A stretch of DNA of 64,000 bases from Bradyrhizobium diversitatis (GTDB taxonomy: Bacteria; Pseudomonadota; Alphaproteobacteria; Rhizobiales; Xanthobacteraceae). Within the stretch, counting starts at the first letter, position 1. Each line of letters begins with the position of its first letter. The stretch covers positions 184,486-248,485 of the forward strand of contig NZ_JACEGD010000015.1 in NCBI RefSeq assembly GCF_016031635.1, given 5' to 3'. Below the pieces are notes generated by a model, which saw only the letters and a program-made list of their open reading frames with translations, was not told the origin of the DNA and ran no database searches. The position numbers and the translations under genes are program-made. Below are positions 25,382-33,001 of the stretch, one piece after another.

Positions 25382-26650
25382 TCAAGCCGGCGTCGGAGGC
25401 TTGGCCGAGCCAAAGGCGCCCTTCTCAGCAAATTGGGCGATGCGACGTTCGTCGTAACCGAGCGTATCATGCAGGACCTGCTTCGTATGCTGGCCCAACA
25501 GAGGTGCCGCAACGGGATCGATCGCGCCGGTCATGCCCATGGCAATCGGTGGCTCGATGTTTGGCACCCACTCCGCTGTCGGGTGCGGAATCCGGTTCAA
25601 GCGATGGCGCTCCCGCGCCTCGGGCGCATTGAACCCCTCCTCGACCGTGCGGAGGTAGCCGACCGGAATATTGGCCAGCTTCATCTTCGCCATCCAGTTT
25701 TCGAGCGTATCGCTTGCAAAGACCTCTGCAATGGCTGCCCGCAACAGCTCCTTGTTTTCCGAACGCGCCTTGCGCGTGGCAAACTGCGGATCGGTGATGA
25801 GATCGGGTCGGTTCAGGACCTCCACCACGAGCCGACGGTAGAGCCGGTCGTTGGCGCAGGCCATGTAGAGCGGCCCGTCGGAGGCTTCATAGACGCCGAC
25901 GGTCGGAGATCCGCTCGGCGAATTGCCGAACCGGCCAGGGTTTTCGCCGTTGATGAGATAGGCCATGCCGTAGAAGCCGGTCATCCCCATCGCAACGTCG
26001 AACAGGGCGACTTCGACATGCTGGCCGCGGCCGAGCCGGTCCCGCGCCAGCAGCGCCATCAGGATAGCGTTGCAGGCGGACATCCCCGTCGCCATGTCGA
26101 CGATGGGCGGGCCGGTACGGACCGCCGGGCCGTCGGCAAATCCGTTGAGCGACATGAAGCCGCTTTCCGCCTGGGTGATGGGATCGAAGCCGGGCCGCGA
26201 AGCAAACGGGCCGGTGCGTCCATAGGCGGAGATCGAGCAATAGACCAGCCGCGGGTTGAGCGGCGCGACCGACTCATAGTCGAGCCCGAACTTCTTCATC
26301 ACTCCGCTCGAAAAGTTCTCCACGACCACATCTGCCTTGCGGATCAGATCCAGCGCGATCTCTCGGGCCTCCGGCACGGCAAGGTCGAGCGCAATGCCGC
26401 GCTTGTTGCGGTTCAGGCTGAGATAGGCAGCGCTTTCGCCGCCAATCTCGGCATGCTCATAGGCGCGCGTGTCGTCGCCGCCGTCGGGATTTTCGATCTT
26501 GATGACGTGGGCGCCATAATCGGCGAGCGTCTGGGTGCAGGCCGGGCCGGCGACCACGCGCGTGAAATCGACGACCAGCAGACCATCGAGCGCGGTCGGC
26601 CCTCCAGTCCCTCGCGACGAACGCACCGGCAATTGAGGCTTGGTGGGCAT
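25382..26650 (-). CDS. CaiB/BaiF family CoA-transferase
   Basis: 422-aa class III CoA-transferase. The N-terminal LDGLLVVDFTRVVAGPACTQTLADYGAHVIKIENP and the nucleophilic aspartate D185 in PPIVDMATG are typical. These enzymes move CoA between carboxylic acids without ATP. It is upstream of the two-component hydroxylase genes on the same strand with a 90-bp gap, so probably in one unit. It may activate an acid formed by ring cleavage or swap CoA between pathway acids. A leftward hairpin terminator at 26761-26797 isolates it from upstream transcription. Confidence 0.88.
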   Translation of the reverse strand: MPTKPQLPVRSSRGTGGPTALDGLLVVDFTRVVAGPACTQTLADYGAHVIKIENPDGGDDTRAYEHAEIGGESAAYLSLNRNKRGIALDLAVPEAREIALDLIRKADVVVENFSSGVMKKFGLDYESVAPLNPRLVYCSISAYGRTGPFASRPGFDPITQAESGFMSLNGFADGPAVRTGPPIVDMATGMSACNAILMALLARDRLGRGQHVEVALFDVAMGMTGFYGMAYLINGENPGRFGNSPSGSPTVGVYEASDGPLYMACANDRLYRRLVVEVLNRPDLITDPQFATRKARSENKELLRAAIAEVFASDTLENWMAKMKLANIPVGYLRTVEEGFNAPEARERHRLNRIPHPTAEWVPNIEPPIAMGMTGAIDPVAAPLLGQHTKQVLHDTLGYDERRIAQFAEKGAFGSAKPPTPA

Positions 26651-26760
26651 GATAGCGCTCCCTTACATCGGCTTATGGCCGCCGAATTTCCCGCAAGAGC
26701 GAACTTAAAGCCCGGCATGGTCGACTTCGCAAGTGCTTCGCCCGCATCGCCCAAATACGC

Positions 26761-26797
26761 AAAAAGGGCCCGGCAGCCATCAGGCTACCGGGCCCTT
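26761..26797 (-). terminator. Rho-independent terminator for leftward transcription
   Basis: Inverted repeat AAGGGCCCGG (26764-26773) and CCGGGCCCTT (26788-26797), extended by AGCC/GGCT around an ATCA loop, with an A-run at 26761-26765 that reads as a U-run on the minus strand. It stops transcripts coming from about 26.8-27.2 kb, where only a doubtful small frame is visible. Confidence 0.7.
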
Positions 26798-26889
26798 CGA
26801 TGTTCCTGGCACATAGGCTGCGTGACGTCTCGCACCGGCTATTCACCGTTGCCACGTTCCGCATTACGGGAAAACCCCGCCCCATTCTC

Positions 26890-27081
26890 TCAGCGGAGCC
26901 ACTTTCGCCAGTAAAGCGTGTGCGACCAGGCCCACGGCAATTCGGGTTCATAGAGCCGATAGCCCGCCTGGATGAAATTATTGGCAGATATCGGATTGTC
27001 CGTCGTATCGGAAACGATGCTCTCCCATCGTGCACTCGTCCACCCGCAGCGAGCCCAACAACACTCGGAAGAGAGCACCAC
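26890..27081 (-). CDS. Doubtful small protein upstream of a terminator
   Basis: Open frame of up to 63 aa ending in a tryptophan- and tyrosine-rich segment (LYEPELPWAWSHTLYWRKWLR in two parts). Its C-terminal half looks protein-like and is followed at about 90 bp by a leftward terminator, but the N-terminal half is cysteine-rich and unconvincing and no good ribosome site was seen. It may be a gene remnant or a longer gene with an unusual start. No function assigned. Confidence 0.25.
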   Translation of the reverse strand: MVLSSECCWARCGWTSARWESIVSDTTDNPISANNFIQAGYRLYEPELPWAWSHTLYWRKWLR

Positions 27082-27250
27082 CTTTAAGTTCTTCGGGGGA
27101 CGATCGGAGGGAGATCCGACACGTCTTCGAATAACATGCCCCCTCAGGCTCGCCGACCTCCACGCACCCTTTAGAGTTCGGTCACATATGACACATTGTT
27201 TCGCCGATGACGGGCCAAGGGGCTTTCAATGCTCCAGCCGACGCACCGCG

Positions 27251-27367
27251 TCACCAGCCACCGCCATCCTCCTCCTTCGGAGGCGCGTCCATTGTCTTCC
27301 GTCCGAGAAACAGATCGGATCGCGGTTGCTTCAACAGCTCGCGGCATTCGCGCGCGATCCGCAGCAT
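27251..27367 (-). CDS. Possible small conserved-type protein (38 aa)
   Basis: Short minus-strand frame with the segment ARECRELLKQPRSDLFLGRK, which resembles short rhizobial proteins I have seen with LLKQPRSDLFLGR-type cores; that recollection is not verified. The frame is open further upstream to 27529. The start is uncertain because only a weak GAGCGGG precedes the ATG at 27367. No function known. Confidence 0.35.
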   Translation of the reverse strand: MLRIARECRELLKQPRSDLFLGRKTMDAPPKEEDGGGW

Positions 27368-27741
27368 GTGTTCGGCCCGCTCGCGCCCGGCGGGCAACGG
27401 CCGATGGATGCGCACCTGCGCTCGCTTCGCTAGCAGGCAAGAGCGCGCCTGCTCTCTCAACCACCGCGTCCACGGACGAGAGACTGGCCGATCATGTCGT
27501 GCAACCGATCCGACGTCGCCTTTGTTCAAAAGTGAACTCAGAAATCGCGACGCCGCAAGATGAGTAAGTGGCTCAAATGGCTGAACTTGCGCCCGAAAAT
27601 TTAATCTGCGGATGTATCAAATGATGTGACTCGCCTTCGCCGGAAGCGTAACCTTGGTCCATCACCGCAAGGCCCGTGGCATTCATCGGTGATGAGAACG
27701 CCAGTTGCGCTCCCGCCCCACCCCAACGAGGGAGCAGCGCC

Positions 27742-27942
27742 ATGCTGACACGGCGTCGGTTCAAGCAGACCAGAACCCTGAACGAAAGACTCGCGGACGA
27801 AGCCGCTCGCTGTCGCGAGGAGGCGCGCGCGCTGGCGCCGGGGCGCCGCCGCGAGAGGCTGCTGCGCCAGGCGCGGCAGGACGAGACCGCCATGCAGATC
27901 GAGACGTGGCTGCGCTCGCCCGGCCTGAGGGCGCCGACATGA
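27742..27942 (+). CDS. Small basic hypothetical protein (66 aa)
   Basis: Highly charged helical protein (ERLADEAARCREEARALAPG, then RRRERLLRQARQDETAMQIETWL) with no signal peptide or membrane segment. GGGAG lies 8 nt upstream of the ATG at 27742, better than the in-frame ATG at 27676. Its TGA overlaps the ATG of the next gene, so the two are translationally coupled. Function unknown. Confidence 0.65.
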   Translation: MLTRRRFKQTRTLNERLADEAARCREEARALAPGRRRERLLRQARQDETAMQIETWLRSPGLRAPT

Positions 27943-28166
27943 TGCAGCAATATCGCGCTTATCTCGTCGGCGAGAACGGCGTCTTCCGCTCCGCCGAAGC
28001 ATTCGAAGCCCCGTCCGATTCCTCCGCGCTGGTCGTTGCGAAGCAGTTCACGCGGCTGGGCAAGGTCGAAGTCTGGCAGCTCGGCCGCAAGGTCGCCGTG
28101 CTGGAGTCCGAGCAGTCTCGGCCGCCGCTGCCCGAGCCATCACGCCCCATGCTGACGCGTCAATGA
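27939..28166 (+). CDS. Small hypothetical protein (75 aa)
   Basis: Begins MMQQYRAYLVGENGVFRSAEAFEAPSD and continues with a mixed alpha/beta pattern (ALVVAKQFTRLGKVEVWQLGRKVAVL) then a proline-rich tail. The ATGA overlap with the upstream gene fixes the start. The stop overlaps by 7 bp the stop of the convergent DUF6894-like gene. Function unknown. Confidence 0.65.
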   Translation: MMQQYRAYLVGENGVFRSAEAFEAPSDSSALVVAKQFTRLGKVEVWQLGRKVAVLESEQSRPPLPEPSRPMLTRQ

Positions 28167-28429
28167 TCGCGTGACCGGGATCGCGACGTGAGATCTTCGA
28201 TCTCGAAGCAGAACTTCACCTGCATGACGGGGCCGCCGGCGTCGCGAACGTCGATCGCCATCTCCTGCCGGCCGCCCGAGACCTGCGCGGAGAGCACCGC
28301 ATCGCGCGCCATGTCGGCGACCGACTTGGCGGCCTCGGCCTGAACCGCGCGCGGGCCGGACAATTCCAGCCCCTCCTCGTCCAGCGCAATTCCGTTCTCG
28401 TCGCGAAGGTCGAAGTAGTATCGGGGCAT
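28160..28429 (-). CDS. DUF6894 family small protein
   Basis: 89-aa protein starting MPRYYFDLRDENGIALDEEGLELSGPRAVQAEAAKSVADMARDA when split in its two halves, the pattern of the short Rhizobiales proteins assigned to DUF6894 (P-x-YFD-x-R ... D-x-EG-x-E). The start at 28429 is preferred over 28468 because the family begins with MP(R/K)YYF. Function is unknown; these are abundant in Bradyrhizobium genomes. Confidence 0.75.
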   Translation of the reverse strand: MPRYYFDLRDENGIALDEEGLELSGPRAVQAEAAKSVADMARDAVLSAQVSGGRQEMAIDVRDAGGPVMQVKFCFEIEDLTSRSRSRDH

Positions 28430-28573
28430 TGTTGCATCCTCCGCCGTAATAGGCCGAGCGGCGGACAAAGGTTTCCAGCGGGACGAAAATATTCGCTTGG
28501 GATCAAAGGGTTTCGGGAACGGAGCGCGCGGGCTCGGCCGGGACCGGAGTACGCCAGCTCGCGCGCTCGCCTC

Positions 28574-28822
28574 TCACTCCTCCGCAAGCTTGCGCTCGAT
28601 ATAGGCGTCCACGGTCTCGGCGAACGAGCGTTGCACGCCGACCGCGGCATCGTGCTGGTCGAGCGCGTCGCGCTGGAGCACGCGCAGGCCGCGCCCGCGG
28701 GCGCTCGCCGGCGCCGTGTTCAGGAACTCATCGATGGCGCCCCTGGCGAGCGGAATGGCCTTGGGATCGCCCTTTGCGATCAGGAGCCGCAACAGGCTCT
28801 GGCATTCGGCAAGGCCCGGCAT
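28574..28822 (-). CDS. Small hypothetical protein (82 aa)
   Basis: Helical, charged protein beginning MPGLAECQSLLRLLIAKGD and ending FAETVDAYIERKLAEE. The start at 28822 is preceded by AAAGGTGAG at good spacing; the frame remains open upstream, but that part overlaps the 34-aa gene just upstream. Probably co-transcribed with that gene. No family recognised. Confidence 0.55.
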   Translation of the reverse strand: MPGLAECQSLLRLLIAKGDPKAIPLARGAIDEFLNTAPASARGRGLRVLQRDALDQHDAAVGVQRSFAETVDAYIERKLAEE

Positions 28823-28830
28823 GGCTTCTC

Positions 28831-28935
28831 TCACCTTTGCTGCGATTTCGGCTTCGGCCGCTTGACCGGCTGGGTATGGGTGCCGAACAGCGCCAGCAAG
28901 AACGCGACTTCTTCCTTCGAACCGATCTGGATCAT
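28831..28935 (-). CDS. Very small protein (34 aa) with strong ribosome binding site
   Basis: Reading frame MIQIGSKEEVAFLLALFGTH followed by a basic tail TQPVKRPKPKSQQR. AGGAGAG lies 7 nt upstream of the ATG, the best ribosome site in the neighbourhood. The TGA falls 8 bp before the start of the next gene, whose ribosome site it overlaps, suggesting coupling. The central hydrophobic segment is too short for a membrane helix. Function unknown. Confidence 0.45.
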   Translation of the reverse strand: MIQIGSKEEVAFLLALFGTHTQPVKRPKPKSQQR

Positions 28936-29070
28936 GATTATCTCTCCTGTTCGCTTTGTTTGGTCGGGGCCCGGAGCCGAGCAGTTCAGGACAATCGGGT
29001 TTCAGCACTGTTTCAGGCGTGTTTCGTCGAGGTCATCCGCACGGCCCCGCCTGTTTGCGTCCTCAAAATC

Positions 29071-29103
29071 AAAGCCCGCGACGGATTGCTCCGCGCGGGC
29101 TTT
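29071..29103 (-). terminator. Probable terminator of the secreted-protein gene at 29256-29483
   Basis: Inverted repeat AAAGCCCGCG (29071-29080) and CGCGGGCTTT (29094-29103). On the minus strand the stem is followed by TTTGATTTTG. It lies about 150 bp downstream of the leftward gene. Confidence 0.55.
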
Positions 29104-29255
29104 CATCGATCGCGCTGTTGCCTCGGGAGGCGCCGAAGCCCTGGCGGGACCACGGCCACCGCGCCTTCCGTCTCAGTGCATGTGACCGATTAGGTAGGCG
29201 CGCCGCCAAGAAGGATCACAGCGGGATGGCCCGAAGCCAAAGCACAGGCATTTCC

Positions 29256-29483
29256 TCAGTGCGAGGTGCAGACCTTGACGGTCTTCATGCCGGCCTCGGC
29301 TTCAGACCTGGTCTTGTAAACGGTGTCGCCGCTGACGACGGTCGTTTCCGTTGTCGTCGGCTTGGACTCGGTGATGGTGCACTTCTTGGTCTTGACGTCC
29401 TGCACCACGTAGAACGATTGCGCAAATGCGGGAGCCGCAACTGACGTCAGCACGGCGGCTGCAATGATCGCTTTGATATTCAT
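29256..29483 (-). CDS. Small secreted/periplasmic hypothetical protein (75 aa)
   Basis: Signal peptide MNIKAIIAAAVLTSVAAPAFA (about 21 residues, AXA cleavage) followed by a small mature domain SFYVVQDVKTKKCTITESKP with one cysteine pair (KKC and KVCTSH) that could form a disulfide. The start at 29483 follows GAGGAGG; a 13-residue upstream extension is unlikely. Similar small exported proteins occur widely in Bradyrhizobium. Function unknown. Confidence 0.75.
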   Translation of the reverse strand: MNIKAIIAAAVLTSVAAPAFAQSFYVVQDVKTKKCTITESKPTTTETTVVSGDTVYKTRSEAEAGMKTVKVCTSH

Positions 29484-29611
29484 CGTGTCCTCCTCCGGCA
29501 GCCTGATCATCAGGCCTGTCATCTACAAACAGGACAAATTGCCACTTGTTCCCGGTCTGAGATTCGAACCAACCGGCACCGACCGCGTTGGTGCGCCAAC
29601 AGGAGGCTTCG

Positions 29612-29809
29612 ATGTTGGACATGCGGCTCGTGACAACTTCTCTGGCGATGCTGATCGCGCTGCCGGCCGGAGCAGTAGCAGAGCCCGTCAAGGACCAGGC
29701 CGCGCCTGTTGTTCAAAGCTCCGCCGAAGCCCGCCCCATCCGCGTCATACTCCCAGCGCCCTGGGAGGCCACGAGGAGCCAAGGCGAGCCTGTGAAGTCT
29801 TCAAAGTAG
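29612..29809 (+). CDS. Small secreted hypothetical protein (65 aa)
   Basis: Signal-peptide-like N terminus MLDMRLVTTSLAMLIALPAGAVAE and a short mature part rich in Pro, Ala and Ser. AGGAGG lies 6 nt upstream of the ATG. Divergent from the secreted-protein gene at 29256-29483. No family recognised. Confidence 0.5.
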   Translation: MLDMRLVTTSLAMLIALPAGAVAEPVKDQAAPVVQSSAEARPIRVILPAPWEATRSQGEPVKSSK

Positions 29810-29966
29810 CAGTCTGCTGGCGAACGTCCCTGCGGCGGTCGAGCGAAGGCCACGGCTCGCTCGACATTGCCGAGCAAACCGCCGCTGCAAACTCCACCAG
29901 CGTATTAGCAACCAATTCGAATCTCGCATGTTGTCGCCGGCACAATCACTTGCAGGAGACAAAAGC

Positions 29967-30287
29967 ATGTCACGTCTAACTATGCTGGCCGCAACCCTGT
30001 TGCTGCTCGGCGCGGTCCCCGCGGGCGCACAGTCGCAGCCGGCGCAAAGCGGGCCCGGAAACAACGCCGTCAACAGCTCGGACCAGAACAACTCAAATGC
30101 GCCGGTCGCCGGCCGCAACAGCTTCACCGAGGGACAGGCGAAATCGCGGATCGAGGACGCGGGATATTCCAACGTCTCCGGCCTGCAGAAGGACAACGAA
30201 GGCGTCTGGCGCGGCAAGGCCGACAAGGCCGGCACCAAGAGCGATGTCAGCGTTGACTTCCAAGGCAACGTCAATCCCGCCAAGTAG
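29967..30287 (+). CDS. Exported PepSY-like small protein (106 aa)
   Basis: Signal peptide about residues 1-21 (MSRLTMLAATLLLLGAVPAG, then AQ), an Asn/Ser/Gln-rich linker, then a compact domain NSFTEGQAKSRIEDAGYSNV ... GVWRGKADKAGTKSDVSVDFQG that looks like a PepSY/BON-type alpha-beta unit. AGGAG lies upstream of the ATG. The stress-protein gene follows by 11 bp, with its own AGGAGG, so they form an operon. Function unknown; probably periplasmic. Confidence 0.72.
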   Translation: MSRLTMLAATLLLLGAVPAGAQSQPAQSGPGNNAVNSSDQNNSNAPVAGRNSFTEGQAKSRIEDAGYSNVSGLQKDNEGVWRGKADKAGTKSDVSVDFQGNVNPAK

Positions 30288-30298
30288 GAGGAATTAGC

Positions 30299-30925
30299 AT
30301 GACGACAACCATTTCCCGTCTCTACGACAATTATTCCGATGCGGAGCAGGCCGTCAGGCGGCTCGAAAACGCAGGCGTACCGCACTCCGACATCAGCATC
30401 GTCGCCAACAATTCGGACAATTGGTACGGCTCGTCGTCCGGCAAGGTCGACCGTGACCGCGACGGCACCGACGATCGCGCCGAAGGCGCCGGAACGGGTG
30501 CCGGCATCGGCGCCGGCCTCGGCGGCGCGGCAGGCTTGCTCGCCGGTCTCGGCCTGCTGGCGATCCCTGGCCTCGGGCCCGTCGTCGCCGCCGGCTGGCT
30601 TGCCGCGACCGCAGTCGGTGCGGCTGCCGGCGCGGCAACGGGCGGCATCGTAGGCGCCCTGACGGAAGCCGGCGTCTCCAGGGAGGATGCATCGCTCTAT
30701 GCCGAGGGCGTTCGCCGTGGCGGCACGCTGGTGTCGGCAAGGGTCCCGGACCAGGATCGCTCACGCCTCGATGCGCTTCTGCACGAGAGGTCCGTGAACC
30801 TGCAGGATCGCAGCTCGGCCTGGAAGAAATCCGGCTGGACCGATTTCGATGCCGCCAGCCCGCCGCTCGCTCCCGACGACATCCGCCGCGAGCGCGAACT
30901 GTACGGCGCGGGCGGTCGGCGATAG
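30299..30925 (+). CDS. General stress protein 17M-like (YflT) domain protein
   Basis: 208-aa protein. Residues 1-45 (SRLYDNYSDAEQAVRRLENAGVPHSDISIVANN) match the heat-induced stress protein YflT/17M domain. A long Gly/Ala-rich hydrophobic segment (about residues 60-122) forms a glycine-zipper-like region likely to associate with membranes. The C-terminal part repeats the theme EAGVSREDASLYAEGVRRGGTLVSARV. A strong terminator follows at 30952. It is co-transcribed with the exported protein upstream; both are plausible stress or envelope factors. Confidence 0.78.
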   Translation: MTTTISRLYDNYSDAEQAVRRLENAGVPHSDISIVANNSDNWYGSSSGKVDRDRDGTDDRAEGAGTGAGIGAGLGGAAGLLAGLGLLAIPGLGPVVAAGWLAATAVGAAAGAATGGIVGALTEAGVSREDASLYAEGVRRGGTLVSARVPDQDRSRLDALLHERSVNLQDRSSAWKKSGWTDFDAASPPLAPDDIRRERELYGAGGRR

Positions 30926-30951
30926 GCCGGCAGCAGGCCCAACACGACAAA

Positions 30952-30977
30952 GGCCCCGCGACGCGGGGCCTTTTTTT
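30952..30977 (+). terminator. Rho-independent terminator after the stress-protein operon
   Basis: GGCCCCGC (30952-30959), GAC loop, GCGGGGCC (30963-30970), then seven T. A canonical GC stem with a U-run, 27 bp after the stop at 30925. Confidence 0.9.
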
Positions 30978-31038
30978 CAGATCGAACGCCGGTCATCATT
31001 GCGACGCCGGCACTGTCCGATGGTCTCATCCTGCCAGT

Positions 31039-31469
31039 GTTTTGCCCGACGGGTCAAACTTTATCTTAAATGCAGCAAAGCGGATTTGGCGAAACGAAAT
31101 CTCTTCGCGTCATGCTGGGACATGTCGCCTGGACGGGGCAAGCCGGGAGATCGTCAATGTACTACGTCGCCGCTGCATTGCTGGTGCTGTCGGGACTGTT
31201 CTATTCCGCGAGTCGTCATGAGCTCGGCCAATTCGGAGCGGACGTGTGCAGCTACGGCGGCACGTTCTGCGACAATCCGGTGGTGCTATTCACCGGCGCG
31301 GCGCTGGCCGCAGCCTGGGGCATGTTCGTCAGCGTGAAGTAGACGACCCGGGCCGCTTCATCCGAGACTCAGTTTGGTTTTCCCCCGCCGGTTGCGAGTT
31401 GCGGACGGGGCGACTTTCGAGACGTCTTGCGATGCTGGCAATCTACCCCTGTTTTGCCCGACGGAGCAA
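31039..31469. repeat. Two copies of an intergenic repeat containing TGTTTTGCCCGACGG
   Basis: TGTTTTGCCCGACGGGTCAA at 31039-31058 and TGTTTTGCCCGACGGAGCAA at 31450-31469 match at 18 of 20 positions, lying before the 61-aa membrane protein and before the NRAMP gene. They look like members of a short dispersed intergenic repeat family; function unknown. Confidence 0.5.
31157..31342 (+). CDS. Small inner-membrane protein (61 aa)
   Basis: Two hydrophobic segments (MYYVAAALLVLSGLFYSA and NPVVLFTGAALAAAWGMFVSV) separated by a short loop with two cysteines (DVCSYGGTFC). GGGAG lies about 9 nt upstream of ATG 31157; the frame is open to 31070 but the added part is not hydrophobic and lacks a ribosome site. 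Function unknown. Confidence 0.6.
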   Translation: MYYVAAALLVLSGLFYSASRHELGQFGADVCSYGGTFCDNPVVLFTGAALAAAWGMFVSVK

Positions 31470-31576
31470 GTGCATTTAGCATTATCAGAAATATTCGCGC
31501 TGGCGCGGCAGGAACCTATGTTCCCTCGTTCGCATTTGTGAGGGACACACCAGTACCCCCGCGAGGTCCCCCGTTC

Positions 31577-32863
31577 ATGCGCGACAGCGCCCTCACGCCG
31601 ACGAAATCCGCGCCGACGCTGCTGCAAAGACTGGGGCCGGGCCTCGTCACCGGAGCTGCCGACGACGACCCGTCCGGCATCGCCACCTATTCGCAGGCCG
31701 GCGCGCAATTCGGCTACGGGCTGCTCTGGACCGTGTTCCTGACCACGCCGTTCATGATCGCGATCCAGCTCGTCAGCGCGCGGATCGGCCGCGTCACCGG
31801 CAAGGGGCTCGCCGCCAACGTCATGCAGATCGCGCCGCGCTGGGCGGTGCTGGCGCTCGTCGCCATGCTCGTTGCCGCGAACACGTTCAACATCGCCGCC
31901 GACATCGCCGCGATGGCCGAGGCGCTCTCGCTCGTCATCGGCGGCCTCAACCACGAGCACGCGCTGATCTTCGCGGCCGGCTCGACCCTGCTCCAGGTGT
32001 TCCTGCCTTATCGGCGCTATTCGCCGGTGCTGAAATTCCTCACCCTGGCGCTGTTCGCCTATGTCGCGACCGCCTTCACCGTCAATATCCCGTGGAGCAC
32101 GGCGCTGCTCGCCGCGGTGTGGCCGGAGGCGAATGTCAGCGGCGACTATTTCATGATGGTTGTCGCCGTGCTCGGCACCACGATCAGCCCCTATCTGTTC
32201 TTCTGGCAGGCCTCGCAGGAGGTGGAGGAGATGAACCAGGGCCAGCGCGACAAGCCGCTTCGCGAGCTCAAGCGCGGCGGCGATCCGGAGCTGGCGCGCA
32301 TCAGGGCCGACACCATTTCCGGCATGCTGCTGTCCAACGGCATCGCCTTCTTCATCATCCTCACCACGGCCTCGGTCCTGCATGCCAACGGCATCACCCA
32401 CATCAATTCGGCGACCGAGGCGGCCGAAGCGCTGCGGCCGCTCGCCGGGGATTTCACCTTCGCCCTGTTTGCGATCGGCATCATCGGCACGGGCCTGCTC
32501 GCCATCCCGGTGCTGGCGGGCTCGGCCGCCTACGGCGTCGCGGAGATCTTCGGCTGGCGTGCCACGCTGGAGGCCAAGCCGGATCAAGCGGTGGGCTTCT
32601 ACACCATCATCGCGGCGGCAACCCTCATCGGCTTCGGCCTCGGCTTCACCGGGATCGACTCGATCCACATGCTGGTGTGGAGCGCAGTGCTCAACGGCAT
32701 CGTCGCCGTCCCCATCATGGCCATGATGATGCTGATCGTCTCGAGCCGCGTGATCATGGGCCGCTTCAGGGCCCGATCATGGCTGATCGCGCTGGGTTGG
32801 CTCGGCACTGCGCTGATGGCGCTGGCCGTCCTCGCCCTGCTCGTCTCTTCGGTGGTTGGCTGA
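31577..32863 (+). CDS. NRAMP-family divalent metal transporter, atypical motifs
   Basis: 428-aa membrane protein with about 11 transmembrane helices and the NRAMP fold pattern. The canonical helix-1 DPGN motif is replaced by DPSG (residues 31-34, in AADDDPSGIATYSQAGAQFGYG), and the helix-6 MPH motif by SPY (204-206, in GTTISPYLFFWQASQEVEEM). In characterised NRAMPs these residues bind Mn or Fe, so the metal here may differ (Mg or another ion). The start at 31577 is chosen by family length; the frame extends upstream to 31427 through the repeat region. Confidence 0.85.
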   Translation: MRDSALTPTKSAPTLLQRLGPGLVTGAADDDPSGIATYSQAGAQFGYGLLWTVFLTTPFMIAIQLVSARIGRVTGKGLAANVMQIAPRWAVLALVAMLVAANTFNIAADIAAMAEALSLVIGGLNHEHALIFAAGSTLLQVFLPYRRYSPVLKFLTLALFAYVATAFTVNIPWSTALLAAVWPEANVSGDYFMMVVAVLGTTISPYLFFWQASQEVEEMNQGQRDKPLRELKRGGDPELARIRADTISGMLLSNGIAFFIILTTASVLHANGITHINSATEAAEALRPLAGDFTFALFAIGIIGTGLLAIPVLAGSAAYGVAEIFGWRATLEAKPDQAVGFYTIIAAATLIGFGLGFTGIDSIHMLVWSAVLNGIVAVPIMAMMMLIVSSRVIMGRFRARSWLIALGWLGTALMALAVLALLVSSVVG

Positions 32864-33001
32864 CGAGACCGGCGAAAGCGCCGCCGGGACGCGGTCGCTG
32901 GCTCATCGCTGCGCCCTTCACGCCGGTCCTCGGTTGGCCTAACAATGCGCTCCGCGCCCGGATCGAGCCACAAAGAAGAAGCCCGGGCGACAGGGAGCGA
33001 C

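Larger units (their letters stand above)
26651..27741. other. 1.1-kb stretch without a confident gene
   Basis: Between the CoA-transferase and the small-protein cluster no open frame has convincing family features. It holds a leftward terminator (26761-26797) and two doubtful short minus-strand frames (26890-27081 and 27251-27367), listed separately. The rest shows nothing I can interpret. Confidence 0.5.

Noticed and set aside
29541..29600. tRNA-like segment GAGATTCGAACC near 29560
   Set aside because: The T-loop-like string stands alone; no acceptor stem, anticodon arm or CCA context could be folded around it. At most a fragment.
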